This document shows, one piece after another, positions 1 to 6,209 of a stretch of 6,857 nucleotides of DNA. The stretch's first letter is position 1. Each line of letters starts with the position of its first letter. The DNA comes from Prevotella sp. Lineage in GTDB: Bacteria; Bacteroidota; Bacteroidia; Bacteroidales; Bacteroidaceae. The stretch covers positions 1-6,857 of the forward strand of contig JAGAPI010000264.1 in the NCBI GenBank assembly GCA_017623335.1. Reading direction: 5' to 3'. The notes below the pieces were generated by a model, which did not search any database, had not been told where the DNA came from, and saw only the letters and a program-made list of their open reading frames with translations. The position numbers and the translations under genes are program-made.

Positions 1-17
1 GCAACCGGACTTTAGCT

Positions 18-1499
18 TTAGTAGCTTCGTGCTATTATCACGCGACATTTGGCTGGCTTTCCGCTCACCATGTCAACGCCTGGTGTCTGCTCGTATGCAA
101 ACGGTACGCAGCGTATTGTTGCCTGAGTCTCTTCCTTAATCTTTGCCTCGGTCTCGGCTGTGCCGTCCCAATGGCAGAGGAAGAATCCGCCGTCCTTAAC
201 CTTCTCCTTGAATTCCTCGTAGTTGTCACACTCGTAGACATGGGCGTCACGGTATTTGCGTGCTTTCTCGAAGATATTCTTCTGTATATCGTCAAGCAGT
301 GCGATGATGCGCTCGGTAAGTCCCTCTACAGGCACGGTCTCTTTTTCAAGAGTGTCGCGGCGCATAATCTCCACAGTGCCGTTTTCAAGGTCACGGCCTC
401 CCATTACTATACGTACAGGCACACCCTTCAGTTCGTAGTCGGCAAACTTGAAGCCAGGACGCTTGTTGTCGCTGTCGTCAAACTTCACGCTCACGCCTGC
501 GACACGCAGACTGTCAATTATAGGGTTGAGTTTGTCGGCTATTGCCTGCGCCTGCTCGCCAGCCTTACCGATAGGTATTACAACCACCTGTATCGGGGCG
601 AGACGTGGAGGAAGCACCAGACCGTTGTCATCGCTGTGTGTCATTATCAGCGCACCGATGAGTCGTGTAGACACTCCCCATGAGGTAGCCCACACATATT
701 CGGGCTTGTTTTCTTTTGTAAGATATGTAACGTCGAATGCCTTGGCAAAGTTCTGACCGAGGAAGTGGCTGGTTCCGCTCTGAAGCGCCTTGCCGTCCTG
801 CATCATAGCCTCAATGGTGTAGGTGTCAAGAGCACCTGCAAAACGCTCGGTCTCGCTCTTTACTCCCTGAAGCACCGGCACAGCCATCCACTCCTCTGCA
901 AACTTGGCATACACAGAAAGCATCTTCTGTGCCTCTGCCTCAGCCTCTTCCTTGGTTGCGTGGGCTGTGTGTCCCTCCTGCCAAAGGAATTCACTGGTGC
1001 GCAGGAACGGACGTGTGCGCATCTCCCATCGCATCACGTTGCACCATTGGTTGCACATCAGTGGCAGGTCGCGCCATGAGTGAATCCAGTTCTTATATGT
1101 ATTCCAGATGATAGTCTCTGATGTAGGACGTACGATGAGCTCTTCCTCAAGCTTAGCTGCCGGGTCAACCTCCACACCGCTCTTGTCTTCCTTGGCACGA
1201 AGGCGATAGTGAGTAACCACTGCGCACTCCTTGGCAAAGCCCTCAACATGCTCAGCCTCACGGCTAAGGAATGACTTTGGTATGAGAAGCGGGAAGTAGG
1301 CGTTTTGTGCGCCAGTTTCCTTAAACATTGTGTCGAGTTGGTGCTGCATCTTTTCCCAGATGGCATAGCCATAGGGTTTTATGACCATGCAGCCGCGTAC
1401 TGCCGACTGCTCGGCGAGGTCAGCTTTTGTTACAAGATCATTGTACCATTGGCTGTAGTTTTCTGCCCTTTTTGTCAGGTCTTTCAGTTCTTTTGCCAT
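18..1499 (-). CDS. proS: Prolyl-tRNA synthetase, type 3 (archaeal/eukaryote-like)
   Basis: Cytoplasmic class II aminoacyl-tRNA synthetase that activates proline with ATP and charges tRNA-Pro. The 493 residues are complete: ATG at 1499, TAA at 18-20. Visible in order: motif 1 (about residues 35-74), the proline-recognition loop RPTSET (124-129), motif 2 with [15 protein letters not shown] followed by QEGHTAHAT (157-182), [10 protein letters not shown] (242-251), motif 3 with SWGVSTR (273-279, invariant Arg279) and LPPRLAP (296-302), then the anticodon-binding domain (about 303-410) and the C-terminal domain ending in Tyr493, as is usual for this type. There is no INS editing domain between motifs 2 and 3, so mischarged Ala-tRNA-Pro would need a trans editor (family knowledge). 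The C-terminal domain has Cys424, 442, 464 and 485, but not the usual CxxxxC...CxxC zinc pattern. It is divergent from the OmpA-like gene and has its own promoter. Function is very secure. Confidence 0.98.
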   Translation of the reverse strand: MAKELKDLTKRAENYSQWYNDLVTKADLAEQSAVRGCMVIKPYGYAIWEKMQHQLDTMFKETGAQNAYFPLLIPKSFLSREAEHVEGFAKECAVVTHYRLRAKEDKSGVEVDPAAKLEEELIVRPTSETIIWNTYKNWIHSWRDLPLMCNQWCNVMRWEMRTRPFLRTSEFLWQEGHTAHATKEEAEAEAQKMLSVYAKFAEEWMAVPVLQGVKSETERFAGALDTYTIEAMMQDGKALQSGTSHFLGQNFAKAFDVTYLTKENKPEYVWATSWGVSTRLIGALIMTHSDDNGLVLPPRLAPIQVVVIPIGKAGEQAQAIADKLNPIIDSLRVAGVSVKFDDSDNKRPGFKFADYELKGVPVRIVMGGRDLENGTVEIMRRDTLEKETVPVEGLTERIIALLDDIQKNIFEKARKYRDAHVYECDNYEEFKEKVKDGGFFLCHWDGTAETEAKIKEETQATIRCVPFAYEQTPGVDMVSGKPAKCRVIIARSY

Positions 1500-1530
1500 A
1501 TTATTTTTCTAATTAATCAAAATTTCGCTG

Positions 1531-1563
1531 CAAAATTACAAAAAAAAGTTGGAAAAAGCGCAA
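1531..1563 (-). promoter_or_regulatory. Predicted proS promoter (Bacteroidetes -33/-7 type)
   Basis: Reading the minus strand, TAATTTTG (plus positions 1531-1538) matches the Bacteroidetes -7 consensus TAnnTTTG. A TTG (CAA at plus 1561-1563) lies 22 bp upstream, close to the usual -33 spacing. A start near 1525 would give a leader of roughly 25 nt before the proS ATG. The assignment rests on consensus matching only. Confidence 0.5.
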
Positions 1564-1581
1564 TATATCGGAAAAATGATT

Positions 1582-1590
1582 TACCTTTGC
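1582..1590 (+). promoter_or_regulatory. Predicted -7 element for the OmpA-like lipoprotein/mtgA unit
   Basis: TACCTTTGC matches the Bacteroidetes -7 consensus TAnnTTTG exactly and is identical over nine bases to the -7 element in front of the sigma factor gene. Transcription would begin about 6-8 bp downstream, giving a leader of about 35 nt that is almost all A and T and ends in a run of A directly before the ATG, a common Bacteroidetes initiation context without Shine-Dalgarno pairing. No good TTG -33 element is visible at the expected spacing; the nearest TTG is at 1549, about 30 bp upstream. Confidence 0.6.
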
Positions 1591-1630
1591 AGCGACATTT
1601 ATAAACTTTAATATTTAAATTAAGAAAAAA

Positions 1631-2305
1631 ATGAAGAAAATCAAGTTTTTTACAATTGTCCTCAGTTTAGGAATTGTTCTGTCAGCATGTAATAACACTC
1701 AGAAGGGTGCCGGTATCGGTGCCGGCGGCGGTGCTCTTCTTGGAGCTATTGTTGGTAAGATTGCAGGCAACACAGCCGTAGGTGCTGCTGTTGGTGCAGG
1801 TGTTGGTGCAGGTGCAGGTGCTCTCATTGGCCGTCACATGGATAAGGTTAAGGCAGAGGCTGCCAAGGTTGATGCCGCTCAGGTGGAGCAGGTTACCGAT
1901 GCCAACGGTCTGAAGGCTGTGAAGGTGACTTTCGACAGCGGTATCCTGTTTGCCGTAAACAAGGCTGACCTCAACGCCAATGCAAAGACAAACCTCGCCA
2001 AGCTGGCTCAGGTGCTCAAGGATAACGCTACCTGCGACGTTGCCATCTATGGTCACACCGACAGCACCGGTAACGACGGCATCAATATTCCTCTGTCACT
2101 CAACCGCGCCAAGAGCGTGCAGAACTATCTCTCGTCTTGCGGTGTGCAGGCTTCACAGATTAAGTCGGTTGAGGGCAAGGGGTCCTCAGAGCCTGTTGCC
2201 GACAACTCTACAAAGGCTGGTCAGGCACAGAACCGCCGCGTGGAGATTTATATGTATGCAAGCCAGGAGATGATTCAGGCTGCCGAGGCAGGAACATTGA
2301 ACTAA
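1631..2305 (+). CDS. OmpA-family lipoprotein with glycine-zipper region (peptidoglycan-binding)
   Basis: Predicted outer-membrane lipoprotein that anchors the membrane to peptidoglycan non-covalently. The 224 residues show a lipoprotein signal (MKK start, hydrophobic core, lipobox LSAC with Cys20), a glycine-zipper segment rich in GxxxG and GAG steps (about 26-67), a short charged Ala/Lys linker (68-90), and an OmpA-like domain (about 95-210). In the last, GHTDSTG (141-147) and LSLNRAKSV (155-163) carry Asp144 and Arg159, spaced 15 apart like the diaminopimelate-binding Asp/Arg pair of Acinetobacter OmpA. QNRRVEIYM (200-208) closes the domain. After Cys20 the sequence is NNTQKG, without the acidic signal that exports Bacteroidetes lipoproteins to the surface, so the periplasmic face is likelier (inference). 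Cys135 and Cys170 in the OmpA domain could form a disulfide. Glycine-zipper plus OmpA architecture resembles YiaD-like proteins. It is followed by mtgA after 18 bp with no terminator between them. Confidence 0.93.
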   Translation: MKKIKFFTIVLSLGIVLSACNNTQKGAGIGAGGGALLGAIVGKIAGNTAVGAAVGAGVGAGAGALIGRHMDKVKAEAAKVDAAQVEQVTDANGLKAVKVTFDSGILFAVNKADLNANAKTNLAKLAQVLKDNATCDVAIYGHTDSTGNDGINIPLSLNRAKSVQNYLSSCGVQASQIKSVEGKGSSEPVADNSTKAGQAQNRRVEIYMYASQEMIQAAEAGTLN

Positions 2306-2323
2306 AAGAATTTTAATCGCTAA

Positions 2324-3037
2324 ATGGTGTTTTCACTGATAAAACGTATTAAATGCATTATAAGATGGATAGTGGTGGCATTTTTTGCCTCCACTATCTT
2401 GTCTGTAGTGGTTCTGAAATTCGTACCGGTATTCTTCACACCGCTCATGTTCATCCGTGTGGCGCAGCAGATTAAGAACGGCAAGGACATTAAGCTGTAT
2501 CACCACTGGGTGTCGCTGGACAAGATATCGCCGTCGTTGCCGGTGGCAGTGATGGCAAGCGAGGATGCCCGCTTCCTTGAGCACCATGGCTTTGACTACA
2601 AGGCAATAGAGAATGCCGCCAAGCATAATCTCCAGAAAAAGAACAAGACCAAGCACGGTGCAAGCACCATCAGCCAGCAAACAGCCAAGAATGTGTTTCT
2701 GTGGCCTGGCCGTTCATGGGTGCGCAAGGGCTTTGAGGTCTACTTCACTGCTCTCATCGAGATGATGTGGAGCAAACAGCGCATCATGGAGGTATATCTC
2801 AATTCAATAGAGATGGGCGACGGCATCTACGGCGCCGACGCTGTGGCAGAACATCATTTCGGCACCACAGCCGCCAAGCTGAGCCGTCCGCAGTGTGCCA
2901 TGATAGCAGTGTCGCTGCCCAATCCGCGCAAGTTCGACTCTTCCGATCCGTCGCCATACATGTTTCGCCGGCAAGGCAAGATTCTTCACGAAATGAAATT
3001 TGTAAAGGCTTTCCCAAAGGAAGGAGAGGACAAATAG
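2324..3037 (+). CDS. mtgA: Monofunctional biosynthetic peptidoglycan transglycosylase (GT51)
   Basis: Inner-membrane enzyme that polymerises lipid II into glycan strands on the periplasmic side. It has no transpeptidase domain: at 237 residues it is the normal length for MtgA. A basic cytoplasmic start (residues 1-14) leads into one transmembrane segment (about 15-38). GT51 motifs follow in order: [12 protein letters not shown] (80-91, catalytic Glu80), [14 protein letters not shown] (112-125), [13 protein letters not shown] (134-146, with Glu138) and [21 protein letters not shown] (151-171; the NxIExGxGxYG core). SLPNPRKFD then marks the end of the domain. The ATG at 2324 lies 18 bp after the lipoprotein stop and just before the basic anchor, so co-transcription is likely. 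The pairing of a glycan polymerase with a peptidoglycan-binding lipoprotein suggests a shared role in cell-wall growth (inference). Confidence 0.96.
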   Translation: MVFSLIKRIKCIIRWIVVAFFASTILSVVVLKFVPVFFTPLMFIRVAQQIKNGKDIKLYHHWVSLDKISPSLPVAVMASEDARFLEHHGFDYKAIENAAKHNLQKKNKTKHGASTISQQTAKNVFLWPGRSWVRKGFEVYFTALIEMMWSKQRIMEVYLNSIEMGDGIYGADAVAEHHFGTTAAKLSRPQCAMIAVSLPNPRKFDSSDPSPYMFRRQGKILHEMKFVKAFPKEGEDK

Positions 3038-3047
3038 AAAGATTTTC

Positions 3048-3105
3048 AAGGAGGTGTGTCAAAACCAACCTTCTACTTTCTTTTCATTTGTGACACACCC
3101 TCTTT
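3048..3105. terminator. Predicted bidirectional terminator between convergent mtgA and the DUF5686 gene
   Basis: A perfect 9-bp inverted repeat, GGTGTGTCA (3053-3061) and TGACACACC (3091-3099), encloses a 29-nt C/T-rich loop. With one bulged C (3100) the stem extends outward through A3052-T3101 and G3051-C3102. On the plus strand the right arm is followed by CTCTTTTTG, a usable U-tract for mtgA, which stops at 3037. On the minus strand it lies just past the TAA of the DUF5686 gene (3116-3118), but the following T-run is weak. The loop is longer than in a textbook intrinsic terminator. Confidence 0.65.
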
Positions 3106-3115
3106 TTGTGTCCAT

Positions 3116-5080
3116 TTACCACTTGCGGAACAGCTCCACGCTGAACTTGGCTCCAAACTCCTGCATGTCGGTGTTGAGAAAACTTGCAAAGAGCCCGATG
3201 GTTACGAATCGTGTGGTGAAGCCATAGCCAAGTTCAGAATACAGTCGTGTGTGCTGTATGCGTAAGGTGCTGAAATACAGACGTTCGGTTTCAATATACC
3301 GTCCCACCCACGGCACCCATGTGGCAAGCATCAGCGGCGACTCGTATGCTGCATTTGCCTTCAGGTAATATTCCGAGGCATTATACCATTGACTGCTGAG
3401 CAGCTGGAAACGTCCAGTCCAGTCATCGCTCCACGAGTCATTGAGATAGTTGTCGCGGAAATGCCCGTAGTCCACAAAGTAGTCGGTGCTGCGGTTGGTG
3501 TAGAATCCGCCGCCGATTCTCAGATTGTATTGTCTTCCGGCATTCAGTGTTTTATTATATGATATGTCACCCTCCCACCGCTCATATTCGGTGTTGCTGC
3601 CGAGCCACCCCTTGATGCTCCGCTCATAGTTAATGGTCAGCACCGGTCCGTTGCGCATAGGGTCAACGGTAAGTGTCACCGACGGTGCGCAGCTCTTATA
3701 CTCGGTCTCTTTGCCCAGCGCCTCCATCACGGCTTTGTTTGTGGCAGTGCGCCGGTGATATTGAAGTCCCACGTTAAGCGACAGACATTTTCCTATGTTG
3801 GTGTTTGCCTCCAGTGTAGCCTTATGGTCGTAGAAATACTGCAGGTCCATTTTAGTGAAGTCAATTTTGTCGCCGTGCTCCTCATTTAGTGCATCTATGA
3901 TGCTTGAGTGAGTAATGCGGTTGCCGCTCTCGTAAGCCATTCTCATCCATTGGTTGTGACGGCGGTGTATCTCCCATGTCATGGGTGCCTGTATGAACAG
4001 ACGCTTAAGTTTGAAATTGTATCCGAACCTTGGTGTCAGCGACAGTGCATGGTTTTCGCTGAAATTATATCGTGCCGACAGTTTTATCTTATACGACAGT
4101 CCCTTGCTGTTGCTGTAGCTCAGTCGTGTGGGGTCGATGAGTGGCGACATCTTTATCTCTCCGTTTTCTCCATGTGACCTTAGGCTCCCCATAACATAGT
4201 TGTCGAGAAACCGCCATACGTTTTTCAGCATCCTATTGTTTTTTTTCGTTATTGCCAAACTGTCGGATGCCGGATTTATTGTAGAAGTATCTGTGCTGAT
4301 GTTGCTTGCAGCATACATGTTGCGCTCCTCTGCGGTAAGCGTGTCGGGACGCACTGTTGCCATCTTTCCTGCTTTTGTCAGTTGTCCGGGCAGTTCCTTC
4401 ACGTCCATGTCGTAATGTGCTTCAAAATGTGTTGATATTTTGTTTCCGAGAAATGCGAAGCGCGACTTTGCGTAGCAGTGTTCCGGCGTATTTGTCTCCC
4501 CGTTCATCTCGCATTTCACCTCGTATTTCAGCATGTCATACTCACCGTGCAGCGTACAGCTCACGATTCTTCCGTTGTCCTCACTTATCACTGCGCTGCC
4601 CCATACCAGTTGCGGGTTGTTTGTTCTCGGTCGGATATGAAGCGTGTACACCCTGTTCCGTGTCATGCCGTGGCGAAATTTGTAGAGCTTGCGGTTGCTG
4701 CGGTGAAACGGCGACAGGATATTGTCGCCAAAGATGGTTTTGGCATATAGCTTGGGGTTGATGTAGTCGAGCATCACGGGCATGGTGCTGCTGCTGCTGC
4801 CTATGGTGCTCAGCCTTAACAGCTCGTTCAGGTGGGTTTTGCCCAGTGTGTCGTTGCGTATTGTTCCATACAGCTCACCGAAATAGTGCCGGTTGCCCTT
4901 GGCAATGGTGTAGAGCGACGGCACGAGAAACAGGGTTGGGTTGCGCTTCTCTATGTCGAAGTGATATTTCAGATACACAGCGTGTGTGGTCTCCTTCTGC
5001 ACAGCCCGCCTGTCTCTTGCCGAAAAAACAAAAGTGCTGCTGAGCACCGTTAATGTGCACAGCAGCATTTTCAATATCAT
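3116..5080 (-). CDS. DUF5686 family predicted outer-membrane beta-barrel protein (short form)
   Basis: Predicted exported outer-membrane protein of the Bacteroidetes DUF5686 family; molecular function unknown. I start it at the ATG at 5080 (654 residues), because this gives a compact signal peptide, MILKMLLC... to about residue 20-21 (VFSA). The frame is open up to an in-frame GTG at 5125, which would add 15 residues and put a long polar stretch before the signal. Family landmarks: YTIAKGNRHYFGELYG (57-72), then MLDYINPKLYAKTIFGDNILSPF (103-125), a region about 130-270 like the family core, and a long C-terminal half of alternating polar and aromatic residues ending in FGAKFSVELFRKW, typical of this family's last beta strand. 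Larger family members carry an N-terminal carboxypeptidase-regulatory-like domain; here the core begins almost at once after the signal peptide. It lies 76 bp after the sigma factor stop, with no visible promoter or terminator between. Family assignment is from recall of its sequence pattern. Confidence 0.85.
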   Translation of the reverse strand: MILKMLLCTLTVLSSTFVFSARDRRAVQKETTHAVYLKYHFDIEKRNPTLFLVPSLYTIAKGNRHYFGELYGTIRNDTLGKTHLNELLRLSTIGSSSSTMPVMLDYINPKLYAKTIFGDNILSPFHRSNRKLYKFRHGMTRNRVYTLHIRPRTNNPQLVWGSAVISEDNGRIVSCTLHGEYDMLKYEVKCEMNGETNTPEHCYAKSRFAFLGNKISTHFEAHYDMDVKELPGQLTKAGKMATVRPDTLTAEERNMYAASNISTDTSTINPASDSLAITKKNNRMLKNVWRFLDNYVMGSLRSHGENGEIKMSPLIDPTRLSYSNSKGLSYKIKLSARYNFSENHALSLTPRFGYNFKLKRLFIQAPMTWEIHRRHNQWMRMAYESGNRITHSSIIDALNEEHGDKIDFTKMDLQYFYDHKATLEANTNIGKCLSLNVGLQYHRRTATNKAVMEALGKETEYKSCAPSVTLTVDPMRNGPVLTINYERSIKGWLGSNTEYERWEGDISYNKTLNAGRQYNLRIGGGFYTNRSTDYFVDYGHFRDNYLNDSWSDDWTGRFQLLSSQWYNASEYYLKANAAYESPLMLATWVPWVGRYIETERLYFSTLRIQHTRLYSELGYGFTTRFVTIGLFASFLNTDMQEFGAKFSVELFRKW

Positions 5081-5156
5081 GCTGAGACTATTGATGTTAC
5101 GCGTCTTGTTCAATATCCCAATCACGTCATAGCGGTATCTGTCCCCGGGATTTTGT

Positions 5157-6029
5157 CTATCCCAGATATTTCATGAGAATCTTCGCATTGCCGCTGTCGC
5201 GCAGCTTGGCGATGCTCTTCTCGCGGATTTGTCTCACACGCTCACGGGTCAGCCCCAGTTGGTCGCCAATCTCCTCAAGTCCCTTCTCGTGGCAGCCTAT
5301 GCCGAAGCATTCGCGGATGATGGTTATCTCACGGTCCTTCAGCACCTTGCCCAGCACGGCATTGAGTTCCATTGCCATCGACTCGTGGTCAACAAGGCGG
5401 TCTGTGCGGCTGTCCTCATGGCTTGGCATCACGTCGAGCAGACAGTTGTCCTCACCGTCCTGGAACGGCGCGTCCACACTCACATGGTGACCGTCTGCCA
5501 TGAGGCTCTGGGCAATCTTGTCCTCCTCTATCATGGTCATCTCGGCAAGCTCCTGTGGCGATGGCTGGCGCTGGTGCTCCTGCTCAAACTTGTTTATCTC
5601 ATGGTTAATCTTGTTCAGACATCCCACCTGGTTGAGCGGCAGGCGCACTATGCGGCTCTGCTCGGCTATTGCCTGGAGTATGCTCTGGCGAATCCACCAC
5701 ACAGCGTATGATATGAACTTGAAACCGCGGGTCTCGTCAAACTTCTGCGCAGCCTTGATGAGACCGATGTTACCCTCGTCAATAAGGTCGGTAAGCGTCA
5801 GTCCCTGATGCTGGTATTGCTTTGCCACCGACACCACGAAACGCAGGTTGGCTGTGACAAGTTTCTCCTTTGCCTTCTCTGCCTCACGTCCGCCCTTGCG
5901 GATTTTCTGTGCCAGTTCAATCTCTTCATCAATGGAAATAAGCGGTGCACGACCAATTTCAACGAGGTATTTGTCGAGCGCCTCGCTGGAACGGTTGGTA
6001 ATACTTTTTTGAATCTTAAGTTGTCTCAT
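5157..6029 (-). CDS. rpoD: RNA polymerase sigma factor RpoD-type (Bacteroidetes sigma70/SigA-like)
   Basis: Sigma70-family factor that directs RNA polymerase to promoters. The 290 residues have the compact Bacteroidetes layout: no region 1.1, region 1.2 (about 14-46), region 2 (about 57-128) with NLRFVVSVAKQYQ, DLIDEGNIGLIKAAQKFD and the promoter-melting/-10 reading segment FISYAVWWIRQSILQAI, then RLPLNQV, region 3 (about 135-190) and region 4 (about 220-285), whose helix-turn-helix carries GLTRERVRQIREK (259-271). It ends in KYLG. ATG at 6029, TAG at 5157-5159. The N-terminal half is close to the primary factor as I remember it. Region 4 has an unusual stretch (CFGIGCHEKGLEEIGD) and an ILMKYLG end, so it might be a second, RpoD-like paralogue. 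Sigma70 membership is certain; primary status is likely but not proven. It probably heads a transcript with the DUF5686 gene. Confidence 0.93.
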   Translation of the reverse strand: MRQLKIQKSITNRSSEALDKYLVEIGRAPLISIDEEIELAQKIRKGGREAEKAKEKLVTANLRFVVSVAKQYQHQGLTLTDLIDEGNIGLIKAAQKFDETRGFKFISYAVWWIRQSILQAIAEQSRIVRLPLNQVGCLNKINHEINKFEQEHQRQPSPQELAEMTMIEEDKIAQSLMADGHHVSVDAPFQDGEDNCLLDVMPSHEDSRTDRLVDHESMAMELNAVLGKVLKDREITIIRECFGIGCHEKGLEEIGDQLGLTRERVRQIREKSIAKLRDSGNAKILMKYLG

Positions 6030-6076
6030 CTGTTTCCTTTACTTTCTTAAACTTAACCTATTGTATATATTATAAT

Positions 6077-6104
6077 GTGTCGATTAAGACACCCCCATTA
6101 TGGG
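6077..6104 (-). other. Two tandem small hairpins in the sigma factor mRNA leader
   Basis: GTGTC (6077-6081) pairs with GACAC (6088-6092) around a 6-nt loop, and immediately beside it CCCA (6094-6097) pairs with TGGG (6101-6104) around TTA. Both lie just downstream of the predicted promoter on the minus strand and so at the 5' end of the leader, which is roughly 80 nt long. They are not followed by a T-run, so they do not look like a terminator. A role in mRNA stability or translation is only a guess, and stems this short can occur by chance. Confidence 0.3.
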
Positions 6105-6114
6105 ACTATTCTTT

Positions 6115-6123
6115 GCAAAGGTA
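6115..6123 (-). promoter_or_regulatory. Predicted -7 element of the sigma factor gene
   Basis: On the minus strand this reads TACCTTTGC, an exact match to the Bacteroidetes -7 consensus TAnnTTTG and identical to the element at 1582-1590. Transcription would start near 6108, leaving a leader of about 80 nt before the ATG at 6029. No convincing TTG -33 element is seen at the usual distance upstream. The rest of the 6030-6209 gap is A/T-rich and contains no open frame or strong terminator. Confidence 0.6.
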
Positions 6124-6209
6124 CGAACTTTTCACCGTTTTTGTACTTATTTTGCCGAAAAAATAACAAAGTTTAATAATTTACTGTCATTGGGTAACTA
6201 ATCTCTCGT

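Noticed and set aside
171..683. 170-codon open frame on the plus strand
   Set aside because: It lies wholly antisense to the clearly conserved proS gene, has no promoter or family resemblance, and is explained as a shadow frame.
1781..1830. Low-complexity GGTGCAGGTG-like repeats
   Set aside because: These are in-frame codons for the glycine-zipper of the lipoprotein, so the repetition is explained by the protein and not by a DNA element.
1682..2056. 124-codon open frame on the minus strand
   Set aside because: It is antisense to the glycine-zipper and OmpA coding sequence; its Thr/Cys-rich run is simply the complement of the Gly/Ala repeats.
4357..4761. 134-codon open frame on the plus strand
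   Set aside because: It is antisense within the DUF5686 gene, rich in Cys, Arg and Ser as is typical of shadow frames, and has no recognisable domain.
4786..4800. Short GCT trinucleotide run, a possible phase-variable repeat
   Set aside because: It encodes four consecutive serines in the DUF5686 protein; being a triplet repeat, length change would keep the frame, and five units is too short to argue for slippage control.
5126..5156. CCCGGG palindrome between the sigma factor and DUF5686 genes, considered as a terminator
   Set aside because: The palindrome is only six bases with no room for a loop and no useful T-run, so it does not argue against co-transcription.
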